From an uncultured Bacteroides sp. (GTDB lineage Bacteria; Bacteroidota; Bacteroidia; Bacteroidales; Bacteroidaceae): 64,000 nucleotides of DNA. Positions 36,503-45,755 of the stretch are shown one piece after another. The DNA lies in contig NZ_OY787466.1 in assembly GCF_963678845.1 (NCBI RefSeq), forward strand, positions 868,001 through 932,000. Direction: 5' to 3'. How positions within the stretch are numbered: position 1 is the stretch's first letter; every line of letters begins with the position of its first letter. Below the pieces are notes generated by a model. It did not search any database and had not been told where the DNA came from. It worked only from the letters and a program-made list of their open reading frames with translations. Both the position numbers and the translations under genes were made by a program.

Positions 36503-36553
36503 TGTTTGAATGCGGGGAATAATATGATTCTCTAAACACACAATTAGACCATT

Positions 36554-38518
36554 ATGAAAATGAAACTCACGGGCAAGCATTATTGTAAATTCATTATATA
36601 CGTCTTTTTATTCCTATCTCTGAACAATAATCTTTATGCAAATAGTGTAAAGACCAATGGTATTCTCATAATAAGTTCATACAATCCTGAAACTGCTCAT
36701 ATCTCTAAAAACATATCTGCATTTCTGGATGAGTATACACGTTTGGGTGGTAAATCGCAAGTCACTATTGAAAATATGAATTGCGGAAGTTTTACTGATG
36801 CTTATTTGTGGAAAGGTCAAATGAAGAATATACTTAATAAATATACTTCAAAAAAATGTATTCCTGATCTAATTGTTCTTTTAGGCCAGGAAGCTTGGTC
36901 TGCTTATCTTTCCCAGGATAAACAGGTGTATGAAATAATACATCAAATTCCTACTATGTGTGGAATGGTGAGTAGAAATGCGATTATCCTTCCTGATAAA
37001 ACAGTATCACTGGAGGATTGGGAACCGGAAAGTATTGATATGCTTAAAGATGTTCCTCGGGTTGATAAGATGGCTGGATATGTTTATAAGTATGATGTGC
37101 AAAAAAACGTGCAGCTAATTCGTGATTTATATCCAAAAACAAAGCATCTTGCATTAGTTACAGATAATACTTATGGAGGGGTCTGTTTGCAAGCATTAGT
37201 GAAAAAGGAAATAAAAAGATTTCCCGGATTGGATCTTATATTGTTGGATGGTAGAAAGAATTCTATTTATACGATAGTTGATCGGATAAATGACCTGCCC
37301 AAAAACACTGTAATGTTATTAGGTACATGGAGAGTAGATAAGAATAATGGCTATTTTATGAATAATGCCACATATATGATGATGGGTGCTAATCCAAAAA
37401 TTCCTGCTTTTTCTTTAACATCTATAGGATTGGGATATTGGGCGATAGGAGGTTGCGTACCTCAGTATCGCACTATTGGTAAGGATATGGCTTTGGATGC
37501 TTACCGTATATTGAAGAATGATCCTTCTAAGAAAGTACAAGTTAAGTTTATTCCTAATCAGTTTTCTTTTGATGTAGTAGAATTGGACACCTTTAAAATA
37601 GATGTAAAAAAGCTACCGGCTGGTGCGATCTTTATAAATGAAAAACCTTCTTTTTATGAGCAAAATAAAAATGTTGTTATCGGAGCCTTTTTCGGTTTTT
37701 CGGTAATACTAATCGGCTTGCTTGTTACTCTTTACATTTTAATTCGTACAAAGAGATTAAAAGATGAACTTGAAGTTTCAGAATCAGAACTGAGAGTAGC
37801 AAAAGAAAAAGCGGAAGAGTCTGAACGTTTAAAAACGGCTTTTCTGGCTAATATGACTCATGAAATACGAACTCCGCTTAATGCAATTGTTGGTTTCTCA
37901 AATGTGTTGGCAATGGGAGGGAGCAGTCAGGAGGAAATGATTGAATATTATAAGGTAATTCAATCAAACTCAGATCTTCTTTTACGTTTGATAAATGATA
38001 TTCTAGATATATCGAGTTTGGAGGCTGGTAAATTAAAGTTCTATTATGAAGAGTGCAATGTAACTTCTTTATGTAAAGAGGCTCTTCATTCTGTTGAATC
38101 AATTTGTGAAAATCCAGTGAAATTCATTTTAAATTCACCTGATCCGAATCTTTATTTCGTAACAGACATACATCGTTTGCAGCAGGTTCTTCTGAATTTA
38201 ATCTCTAATTCCAATAAATTCACTAAAGAAGGTTCTATTACTTTAGAATTTAATATAGATGATGAGAAACAGATGGTCATTTTTACTTTAACTGACACAG
38301 GAAAAGGTATATTAAAAGGAAATGAATATCTTATTTTTGATCGTTTTAAGAAACTAAATGATTTTGTTCAAGGAACAGGGTTGGGACTTGCTATCAGTAA
38401 GTCGATTATGAATATTTTAGGGGGGGATATATGGGTGGATTTATCTTATAAAGAAGGTGCACGTTTTGTCTTTTCACACCCGGTAGGTTTACAACCTCAA
38501 AATTTTATTGCTAAATAA
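36554..38518 (+). CDS. Sensor histidine kinase with periplasmic binding-protein-like domain
   Basis: 654 residues. The N-terminal signal (FIIYVFLFLSLNNNLYA) leads to a periplasmic domain of about 330 residues that starts NGILIISSYNPETAHISKNI and resembles ABC-type substrate-binding folds. A membrane helix lies near 374-397 (VVIGAFFGFSVILIGLLVTLYILI), then a short coiled coil. The kinase core has NMTHEIRTPLNAIVGF (phospho-acceptor His436), an N box LQQVLLNLISNSNKFTKEG, DTGKGI and GTGLGLAISKS. It ends after the ATPase domain: there is no receiver domain and no DNA-binding domain, and no response regulator gene is adjacent. Its partner must be elsewhere. The place after the pectin locus suggests, but does not prove, control of that locus. 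Confidence 0.9.
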   Translation: MKMKLTGKHYCKFIIYVFLFLSLNNNLYANSVKTNGILIISSYNPETAHISKNISAFLDEYTRLGGKSQVTIENMNCGSFTDAYLWKGQMKNILNKYTSKKCIPDLIVLLGQEAWSAYLSQDKQVYEIIHQIPTMCGMVSRNAIILPDKTVSLEDWEPESIDMLKDVPRVDKMAGYVYKYDVQKNVQLIRDLYPKTKHLALVTDNTYGGVCLQALVKKEIKRFPGLDLILLDGRKNSIYTIVDRINDLPKNTVMLLGTWRVDKNNGYFMNNATYMMMGANPKIPAFSLTSIGLGYWAIGGCVPQYRTIGKDMALDAYRILKNDPSKKVQVKFIPNQFSFDVVELDTFKIDVKKLPAGAIFINEKPSFYEQNKNVVIGAFFGFSVILIGLLVTLYILIRTKRLKDELEVSESELRVAKEKAEESERLKTAFLANMTHEIRTPLNAIVGFSNVLAMGGSSQEEMIEYYKVIQSNSDLLLRLINDILDISSLEAGKLKFYYEECNVTSLCKEALHSVESICENPVKFILNSPDPNLYFVTDIHRLQQVLLNLISNSNKFTKEGSITLEFNIDDEKQMVIFTLTDTGKGILKGNEYLIFDRFKKLNDFVQGTGLGLAISKSIMNILGGDIWVDLSYKEGARFVFSHPVGLQPQNFIAK

Positions 38519-38532
38519 AATTGCACTTAACA

Positions 38533-38563
38533 TTTGGAAATATCAAAAATAGTTGTACCTTTG
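38533..38563 (+). promoter_or_regulatory. Promoter of the second tRNA-Ser gene
   Basis: TTTG (38533-38536) and TACCTTTG (38556-38563) are separated by 19 bp, a full match to the Bacteroides promoter pattern, 42 bp before the tRNA. Confidence 0.85.
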
Positions 38564-38605
38564 CAACGCTTTTGAGAGATAAAGCATTTTATTAATTTAG
38601 TTTTT

Positions 38606-38690
38606 GGAGAGATGGCAGAGTGGTCGATTGCGGCGGTCTTGAAAACCGTTGAACTGCGAGGTTCCTGGGGTTCGAATCCCTATCTCTCCG
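38606..38690 (+). tRNA. tRNA-Ser (anticodon UGA), copy 2
   Basis: 85 nt, base-for-base identical to the copy at 20702, with the same TGA anticodon and long variable arm. It has its own promoter and terminator, so both copies look functional. Confidence 0.96.
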
Positions 38691-38702
38691 CAAAATCTAA
38701 GA

Positions 38703-38730
38703 AAGGTTCTACAAGTTATTGTAGGACCTT
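38703..38730 (+). terminator. Terminator of tRNA-Ser copy 2
   Basis: AAGGTTCTACAA (38703-38714) pairs with TTGTAGGACCTT (38719-38730), a 12-bp stem with one T-G pair and a 4-nt loop, then a T run. Confidence 0.85.
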
Positions 38731-39069
38731 TTTTGTTGGTGTTTCTTTAAGAAGCTTAACTGAAGAAAGTTATCAATTAAATAGTTTCATATTAAAAAGT
38801 CTTTTTGGGTTTATTATGATGTTTAATTGTCTTTCTTTTTAAGGGGTTCGCCTTTTATTATTCCATCATTTTTTTATAAATTTGATAGCGTTATAAAATA
38901 TTTCTATAACTTTAGAGCTTGATTTTGTTACAGTTATATCTATTAATAGATTGTTTTTAGTGTTTCAAACTTAATAGTGTATAGGTATGATAAAATTCAT
39001 TTTGTCATACCTTAATATTGAGTTAATATTACAAATGAATTTGTTTTAATTTAATTTTTAATATTTTTC
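38731..39069. other. Gap before the FecR gene
   Basis: No gene is seen. In particular there is no ECF sigma gene, which usually precedes FecR. An imperfect hairpin built on AGGTATGA (38983-38990) and TCATACCT (39005-39012) is present. Confidence 0.5.
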
Positions 39070-39102
39070 TTAGGTGTTTTTCTCTTTAAAGTTGTATTAT
39101 AC
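39070..39102 (+). promoter_or_regulatory. Candidate ECF-type promoter of the FecR gene
   Basis: TTAGGT (39070-39075), 15 bp, then GTTGTATTATAC (39091-39102). The same two blocks with the same 15-bp spacer occur before the STN-type SusC gene (40118-40150), while the spacer bases differ. This is the pattern expected for a promoter read by the locus-specific sigma factor. The 3' block ends 17 bp before the FecR start. Confidence 0.65.
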
Positions 39103-39119
39103 AATATATTGCTCATAGT

Positions 39120-40091
39120 ATGGACGAAATTCTTATATACAAATATTTAACTAGACAAACGTCTCAGGAAGAAGAGAGAGCATTGCTCGCTTGGCTGGAG
39201 GCTTCATCAGAAAATAAACAACTATTTTTTGATATTGAAGCGATATGGAAACTGAAATCTGATTTTGCAGTTAAAAGCCAGTCTTTAGGTTTGTATAATT
39301 CTCTAGTCAATATGAATGAGCGCATAGACAAAGTTGAAGCAGATAATAATGTAGCAAAACACTTCGCTCGAAAGAAAATGATATATTGGTGGGGCAGTAT
39401 AGCGGCTGCAATCTTCATTGGTGTTTTGTTTTTGACTAATTATGTTATCTCTTCTCACGCTCCGTTTATGTATTCCTACACAAACTTATTGCCCGATTCG
39501 GTAAAACAAGTAACATTGAAAGACGGATCTGTTGTGTGGCTGGGTACAAATGCAACAATAGCCTATTCTGATGAATATATGGGTAAAGAAAGGCATGTAA
39601 AACTAAAAGGTCTTGCTTTTTTTGAGGTAGAAAAGGATTCATCACATCCATTTATTGTTGAAACAGAAACATTCCGAGTAAAAGTTTTGGGAACATCATT
39701 TGCCGTAAACTCAGATAATAATAATCATAAAGGTGAAGCCGTTCTATTGAAAGGATCTGTTCAATTTGAAAATAAAGCAGGTGAGAATATTGTTAAACTT
39801 CATCCTGGCCAGCAGGTTTTGTATTCAGAAAAATTAAAATCACTAGAAATAAACGAAATTGATGCTAAGACTTACACCTTATGGCGTTTTCATTTAGTCT
39901 CATTACAAAATGCTTCAATTACTGAAATTATAAATAGTATAGAACAAGCATATAAAGTTCAAATTCTTATTGATTCCAGTGATCTGAAGGCCCATAAATA
40001 CAACTTCTATTATAAAGATTGCAATAGTCTTAACGATGCTCTTGAAAAACTTTTTTATCTCACCGGAAAGAGGGCAAAAATCATCCATTAA
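39120..40091 (+). CDS. FecR-type anti-sigma factor
   Basis: 323 residues. The cytoplasmic N-terminal part (MDEILIYKYLTRQTSQEEERALLAWLEASSENKQLFFDIEAIW) binds the sigma factor. One membrane helix follows (WWGSIAAAIFIGVLFLTNYVI, about 90-111). The periplasmic FecR domain has LKDGSVVWLGTNATIAYSDEYMGKERHVKLKGLAFFEVEKDSSHPFIVET and KVLGTSFAVNS. The C-terminal domain (SITEIINSIEQAYKVQILIDSS) receives the signal from the STN domain of SusC. It lies 250 bp before an STN-type SusC gene, its expected partner. The usual adjacent ECF sigma gene is missing; the nearest is at 56561. Confidence 0.93.
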   Translation: MDEILIYKYLTRQTSQEEERALLAWLEASSENKQLFFDIEAIWKLKSDFAVKSQSLGLYNSLVNMNERIDKVEADNNVAKHFARKKMIYWWGSIAAAIFIGVLFLTNYVISSHAPFMYSYTNLLPDSVKQVTLKDGSVVWLGTNATIAYSDEYMGKERHVKLKGLAFFEVEKDSSHPFIVETETFRVKVLGTSFAVNSDNNNHKGEAVLLKGSVQFENKAGENIVKLHPGQQVLYSEKLKSLEINEIDAKTYTLWRFHLVSLQNASITEIINSIEQAYKVQILIDSSDLKAHKYNFYYKDCNSLNDALEKLFYLTGKRAKIIH

Positions 40092-40117
40092 TTTTTTTTA
40101 TAAAAACATGTTTTTAT

Positions 40118-40150
40118 TTAGGTAGTTACTCAACTTGAGTTGTATTATAC
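40118..40150 (+). promoter_or_regulatory. Candidate ECF-type promoter of the SusC gene
   Basis: TTAGGT (40118-40123), 15 bp, GTTGTATTATAC (40139-40150), identical in both blocks and spacing to the element before FecR. The start codon is 190 bp downstream, so the SusC mRNA would have a long leader. Confidence 0.65.
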
Positions 40151-40340
40151 TAGAACGACGATATTAAAATAAAAATGTACTTGCTGTATATATAATGAAG
40201 TATATTAATTAATAGACGTTTTGTTGTAGTTATAAATATTAAATTTGTTTGCCTATGTAGAATGATTTTAAGAAAACGGCGCAGCCGAAAATAATTAAGT
40301 GGAAAACCCAATCTAATTTATTTTAAATAAAAATGTGTTT

Positions 40341-43300
40341 ATGAAAAAAAAATCTAATAACTATGTAAAGTATTTGTGCATAGGACTTTTTTCTGTATGG
40401 TGTAGCTCAAACGCACAAGCTATGCCTATGAATGAAATACTCAACGAAAAATTCAATGTTCAACTTTCTTTGAATAATGTTACTCTAAAAGAGGTAATTG
40501 ATTTATTATCAAAGCAAACTGATGTTTTATTCTCATATGATAAATCTTTGGAGACAAAGACTGTGAATAATATCTCTGTTGATGTTAAAAACGAAAATAT
40601 TACTACAATATTAAATCAGGTTTTGAAAGGTACCGGAATTAAATATGAAATAAAAGATCATGTTGTTATTCTCTATACCTCAAATTCTACTAAACCGACT
40701 GGTACTACTAAATCAAATGGTGCTCAACAAAAGGCAAAAAAGGTTTCAGGAGTAATAAAAGACAAAAATGGTGAGTCTATTATTGGTGCCAGCATAAAAG
40801 TTAAAGGAGAAAAAACTGGAACCGTTACTGGAATAGATGGCGATTTCTTGATGCAGGTGCCAGGTAATGCAACTCTAGTGGTTAGTTACATTGGCTATGT
40901 TACCCAAGAAGTATCTGTTTCAGGGAAAAATAACATCAATATTACTTTAAGTGAAGATGTTCATTCTTTGAATGAGGTGGTAGTAACTGCCATGGGTATA
41001 AAAAGACAAAAAAGATCAATTGGTTATTCTACTACTGAGGTAGGAGGTGATCAATTGACTGCTTCCCGTGATCTAAACTTAGGTAACGCATTAAGTGGTA
41101 AAATCTCAGGAGTAAGTGTTGCCGGTAACTCTACAGGTTTGGGTGGTTCAAGCCGTGTTATCATTCGTGGTAATGCATCTTTAACTGGTAATAACCAGCC
41201 TTTATATGTTATTGACGGTGTGCCTTTTGATAACACCAATCAAGGGAATGCAGGAACATGGGGTGGTATGGATATGGGTGATGGATTGTCAAACATCAAT
41301 CCGGATGATATCGCAAACGTTCAGGTATTGAAAGGTGCTGCAGCATCTGCCCTCTACGGTTATCGTGGTGGTAATGGTGCTATCTTGATTACCACAAAAT
41401 CAGGAAAGAAAGATCAGGATGGCATTGGAGTTGAGTTCAATAACAACCTGACATTTAATTCTATTTATGATTACCGCGACTTTCAAAAAACATATGGTCA
41501 AGGTACTCAAGGTATCAGACCAGCCGATCAAACTTCAGCTTACCAGACTTACAATTCAAGTTGGGGTGAAAAATTGGATGGCGGTAGTTTTATAAATCGT
41601 AATGGGGAGTCTGTTCCTTATCGTTATGTTGATAACTGGAAGAACTTCTATCGTACAGGTATTGATGAAACTGCATCGGCTGCTATTAGCGGAAAGAATG
41701 ATAAGATTACTTATCGTTTTGGATTGTCAAACACTGCTTCCAGAGCAAACTTACCTAACGCAGGTTTGAACCAGCAAGGTATTAACATGAACACAACTTA
41801 TGACTTTACCAAGAAATTGCACTTAAACGTAACAGCTAACTATGTTTTCGAACATGTTAACGGAAGAGCAAACTTATCAGATGGTAATGGGAGTACTAAT
41901 GCTACCTTATTATATTTGGCAAATGGTTATGATGTTAGGTCATTAAAAGGTAATAATGGTGCTGATGCTGATGGTAAAGAATTACTGCCAGGTAACAATG
42001 TTTACTTCAATAACCCCTATTGGTTGCAGTATCGAAAAACAAATGAGTCTGACAAAAATCGTTTAACTACAGCTGGAACTCTACGGTATGATATTACTGA
42101 TTGGTTATATGCTCAAGGGCAGATTACCCGTGATGGTTATATTTTAAGTTTTAGGCAAATTCAACCTATTGGTGCTGGTGCTGATCCTAAAGGTTATATG
42201 TCTGAATATGAGAAAAACTATTCTGAAATTAACTTGAACTATTTAATTGGTTTTAATAAAAAAATTAATGATTTTTCTGTAAATGCAACAGTGGGGGGCA
42301 ATAGACAGCGTAATATTACTAAACAGTATGGTACTGACGGTGGTATCCGTCCATTTACTATTGGTGGTGCTTATTCAGCTTCCACTATTGCGGCAAGCAC
42401 ACGTACATACAAAAAAACATATTCTGAATATCAGGTGAATTCAGTTTATGGTACTGCCGACTTTGGTTATAAAGATTGGTTATTTCTTAATTTTACAGGG
42501 CGTAATGATTGGTTCTCTACTTTGGATCCTAATAATAACAGTTACTTCTATCCTTCTGTAAGCTTAAGCTGGATGTTAAGCGACTGCTTCAAATTACCAG
42601 AATGGGTTACTACTGCTAAAGTGAGGGCTTCATTAGCTTCTGCATCTAACGGAACATCACCTTATCAGACTCAACTGACTTATGAGCTGAATAATTTCAA
42701 TGTTCAGGGTCAATCTATGGGCTATATAAAAAACTCTATTGTTCCTAATGCATATTTGAAACCAGTTAAAATTAGCGAGAAGGAAATTGGTGCAAATGCA
42801 TCTTTTTTTAATAACCGCTTAGGCTTTGATGTTGCTGTTTATGAGAAGAATACAAAGGACGATATTGTTCAGGTTTCAACTAGTCAGACTTCAGGTTTTA
42901 GTTCTGCATATAAGAACATAGGTGAAATTCGCAACAGAGGTCTTGAATTTATGGTTTTTGGAGTTCCTGTTAATACAAAAGATTTCTCTTGGAATACATC
43001 TTTCAACCTTGCATACAATAATAGTAAAGTTCTTTATTTAGGTGATGGCGTTAATTCTTTGAGCATCGATGGAGCACAATCTCGTAGTGGACAGGCTACT
43101 ATCCGTAATATTATTGGTGATTCTTACGGCGAAATTGTTGGCTATAAATATAAAACTGATGCAAAAGGCAACAGAGTTTATACTTCTGCAGGTCTTCCTG
43201 TGAGATCTGATGATGTTGATGTTTTAGGTAGCGGCGTTTATAAATGGACCGGTGGTTTCCACAATGATTTCTCTTATAAAAACTTCACATTATCATTCTT

Positions 43301-43766
43301 GCTCGATTTCAAATTGGGTGCTAAATTATTCTCAGGTACTAACTACAGCTTATACGGTGCTGGTTTGCAAAAGAATACATTGCAAGGTCGTGAAGGTGGT
43401 ATGTCTGTAACTGGCGTTGATGTAAACGGTAATTCTTTCTCTAAGACAGGTGTTAATGCTCAGACTTACTGGCAGTCAGTTCTTGATAATAACATTACTG
43501 AAGAGTTTGTATATGATGCCAGCTTCTTGAAATTAAGAGAACTTAGTTTCGGATATAATTTCCCAAAATCATTTTTGGCAAGCAAAGTTCCGTTTGTTAA
43601 AAGCCTGAGCATTTCTTTAGTAGGACGTAACTTGTGGACTATCATCAAACATACTCCTAATATCGATCCAGAATCTGCATACAACAACTCCAATGGACAG
43701 GGGCTGGAATTGAATGGATATCCTGCAACAAGAAATGTTGGTTTCAACTTGAATGTTAAATTCTAA
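40341..43766 (+). CDS. SusC-like TonB-dependent transducer with STN domain
   Basis: 1141 residues from the ATG at 40341; the GTG at 40335 is a weaker choice. After a signal peptide (ending SSNAQA) is an STN domain (LNEKFNVQLSLNNVTLKEVI to YEIKDHVVILY, about 35-120). A carboxypeptidase-regulatory-like domain (SGVIKDKNGESIIGASIKVKG) comes next, then the SusC signature SLNEVVVTAMGIKRQKRSIGYS. The plug and barrel end in VGFNLNVKF. The STN domain means it both imports glycan and signals to a FecR protein, here the one encoded just upstream. SusD follows 17 bp later. Confidence 0.96.
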   Translation: MKKKSNNYVKYLCIGLFSVWCSSNAQAMPMNEILNEKFNVQLSLNNVTLKEVIDLLSKQTDVLFSYDKSLETKTVNNISVDVKNENITTILNQVLKGTGIKYEIKDHVVILYTSNSTKPTGTTKSNGAQQKAKKVSGVIKDKNGESIIGASIKVKGEKTGTVTGIDGDFLMQVPGNATLVVSYIGYVTQEVSVSGKNNINITLSEDVHSLNEVVVTAMGIKRQKRSIGYSTTEVGGDQLTASRDLNLGNALSGKISGVSVAGNSTGLGGSSRVIIRGNASLTGNNQPLYVIDGVPFDNTNQGNAGTWGGMDMGDGLSNINPDDIANVQVLKGAAASALYGYRGGNGAILITTKSGKKDQDGIGVEFNNNLTFNSIYDYRDFQKTYGQGTQGIRPADQTSAYQTYNSSWGEKLDGGSFINRNGESVPYRYVDNWKNFYRTGIDETASAAISGKNDKITYRFGLSNTASRANLPNAGLNQQGINMNTTYDFTKKLHLNVTANYVFEHVNGRANLSDGNGSTNATLLYLANGYDVRSLKGNNGADADGKELLPGNNVYFNNPYWLQYRKTNESDKNRLTTAGTLRYDITDWLYAQGQITRDGYILSFRQIQPIGAGADPKGYMSEYEKNYSEINLNYLIGFNKKINDFSVNATVGGNRQRNITKQYGTDGGIRPFTIGGAYSASTIAASTRTYKKTYSEYQVNSVYGTADFGYKDWLFLNFTGRNDWFSTLDPNNNSYFYPSVSLSWMLSDCFKLPEWVTTAKVRASLASASNGTSPYQTQLTYELNNFNVQGQSMGYIKNSIVPNAYLKPVKISEKEIGANASFFNNRLGFDVAVYEKNTKDDIVQVSTSQTSGFSSAYKNIGEIRNRGLEFMVFGVPVNTKDFSWNTSFNLAYNNSKVLYLGDGVNSLSIDGAQSRSGQATIRNIIGDSYGEIVGYKYKTDAKGNRVYTSAGLPVRSDDVDVLGSGVYKWTGGFHNDFSYKNFTLSFLLDFKLGAKLFSGTNYSLYGAGLQKNTLQGREGGMSVTGVDVNGNSFSKTGVNAQTYWQSVLDNNITEEFVYDASFLKLRELSFGYNFPKSFLASKVPFVKSLSISLVGRNLWTIIKHTPNIDPESAYNNSNGQGLELNGYPATRNVGFNLNVKF

Positions 43767-43783
43767 TCTAAGAGACAAAGAAT

Positions 43784-45355
43784 ATGAAAAAGAAAGTTTT
43801 ATATATAGCTGCACTTGGTTTAATGGCAACGTTCTCAGGTTGTAGCAGTTTTGGAGACATTAATAACGACCCTGAAGCAATTGTTCCATCGTTAATGGAT
43901 TATACTATGGAATTTACAAATGTTCAGCAATATTGCTATGGCACTGAATATGAGGCTTGGCGTAATGGTATGATTTATTGTAGTACCATGTTACAGCATA
44001 CAGCATCTACAGAAAGCTACTGGTGTGGCGATAAATATACCTACTCAGACGGCTACAATGCAGCATATTGGGATAGAATGTATCCCAATGGGATTCGTAA
44101 CGTGGTCGATTTGATGGAGACTTGGAAAAATAATACAGCTTACTATCCTGAATATCAGATGGCAAGAATTATGAAAGTTATCTTATTCCACAGAATGACT
44201 GATATGTATGGAGATTGTCCTTATTCTGAGGCTGGTCAGGGGTTCTATAAAGTTAACGGCTATCCTAAATATGACAAACAGCAAGATATCTATGCAGATA
44301 TGCTGAAAGAATTGAAAGAAGCTGCTGAGAATTTGAACGGAAAAACTTCTACTATTGGAAGTGCTGATCTCATCTATGGTGGTGATTGTGTTAAATGGCG
44401 TAAATTATCTTATTCTCTGATGCTACGTCTGGCTATGCGTATGTCTAAGATTGATGAAGCCTCTGCAAAGACTTGGGTTGCTACAGCTGTTAGCGGAGGT
44501 TTATTTGCAAGCAATGATGATAATGCCAAGATTAATCATACAGATGCTTCTACATCAAATAATTCTTGTGAACCATTTGCTAAGATTTATTGTCATGAGG
44601 ATCCAGATGCTTGTCGTATGAGTGAATCTTTTGTTAATTTATTGAAGAGTTCTAGTGATCCACGCTTAAGACTGATTTGTACTGTTGTTGCTGATCCAAG
44701 TAAGAAAATTGGTAGTGGTGACTGGCAGATGGGTGATACTATCGCTTCTCATCAGTTAGGTATGCCTAACGGTTATGATGAAACTACTGGCGTGTCAAGT
44801 TCTACTTATTTGAAGAATGCTCCTAACTACCCAGGTAGCAAGAATGCTTATTCTGTGGTTAACCGTTATTCTTATGCACGCATTGATGCACCTACATTCA
44901 TTGTAACTTATGCTGAAAACCAATTATTGTTGGCTGAAGCTGCTTCTCGTGGTTGGATTACAGGTAGTGCTGAAAGTTACTATAATGAAGGCGTTAAGGC
45001 TGCTATGAAACAATTTAATCAGTTTACTGTAGGTCTGGCTCCAAGTGATGCTGAAATTTCAAACTATCTGAAATTGAATCCTTATAATGCAGCAACAGCA
45101 TTGCAGCAGATTAACACTCAGTATTACATCAATACATTCTCTGATGAATACGAAACATTTGCTAACTGGAGAAGATCAGGTTATCCTGTTTTGAAGACTG
45201 TTAACTATATAGGTAATGTTACAAATGGTACAGTTCCACGTCGTTTCACTTACTCATCAGGTGAAGCTTCTATTAATAGCACAAACTATTTGGAAGCTGT
45301 TGGCAGACTCACTGGTGGCGATAAGATGACCTCCAGAGTGTGGTGGGATAAATAA
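43784..45355 (+). CDS. SusD-like glycan-binding lipoprotein
   Basis: 523 residues with lipobox FSGCSSFGDINNDPEA. It is of the SusD-like_2/RagB type: QYCYGTEYEAWRNGMIYCSTMLQHTAS, YQMARIMKVILFHRMTDMYGDCPYSEA, KWRKLSYSLMLRLAMRMSKID, and FIVTYAENQLLLAEAASRGW. It forms the surface lid of the SusC pore encoded 17 bp upstream. A terminator follows 20 bp after the stop. Confidence 0.94.
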   Translation: MKKKVLYIAALGLMATFSGCSSFGDINNDPEAIVPSLMDYTMEFTNVQQYCYGTEYEAWRNGMIYCSTMLQHTASTESYWCGDKYTYSDGYNAAYWDRMYPNGIRNVVDLMETWKNNTAYYPEYQMARIMKVILFHRMTDMYGDCPYSEAGQGFYKVNGYPKYDKQQDIYADMLKELKEAAENLNGKTSTIGSADLIYGGDCVKWRKLSYSLMLRLAMRMSKIDEASAKTWVATAVSGGLFASNDDNAKINHTDASTSNNSCEPFAKIYCHEDPDACRMSESFVNLLKSSSDPRLRLICTVVADPSKKIGSGDWQMGDTIASHQLGMPNGYDETTGVSSSTYLKNAPNYPGSKNAYSVVNRYSYARIDAPTFIVTYAENQLLLAEAASRGWITGSAESYYNEGVKAAMKQFNQFTVGLAPSDAEISNYLKLNPYNAATALQQINTQYYINTFSDEYETFANWRRSGYPVLKTVNYIGNVTNGTVPRRFTYSSGEASINSTNYLEAVGRLTGGDKMTSRVWWDK

Positions 45356-45374
45356 TAAAATAGATTTTATCTTT

Positions 45375-45403
45375 AACTCGGAAGAATTTATTTCTTCCGA
45401 GTT
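45375..45403 (+). terminator. Terminator of the SusC-SusD pair
   Basis: AACTCGGAAGAA (45375-45386) and its complement (45392-45403), a 12-bp perfect stem with a 5-nt loop and T-rich tail. The 350 bp from here to the GH29 start show no gene and no clear promoter. Confidence 0.85.
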
Positions 45404-45755
45404 CTGTTTATTTAATACCTTTTTTGTAATATTGATAATGAAATTCGATTTTCAAAATTTAATAATTTGAAAAATGGAATGGTTTTTCTCAAAAGTGTGA
45501 TAATAAAATGAGATATTTGAAGAAATATCTTAAAACCAGTTGTTGTTTAAAGATAAGAGCAGTGAACGAAAAATCAGTAAGTTAAGGATGAAGTGATTTT
45601 TAATACAAAATACTAATATTTAAAGTGGAACGATTTGATAGATATTATTTAAGGCAAGGAATATTGCTACTCTGGATTATATGAACCGTATAATTTTCAG
45701 TGCGATAACAAATTGTATATATCAAATCTTTAATGAAATAATTAACTTTTGGGAT

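Noticed and set aside
20702..38690. Two tRNA-Ser copies as the two attachment ends of one 18-kb element
   Set aside because: Both copies are full genes with their own promoters and terminators. Integration normally leaves only a partial 3' copy, and the pectin locus between them looks chromosomal.
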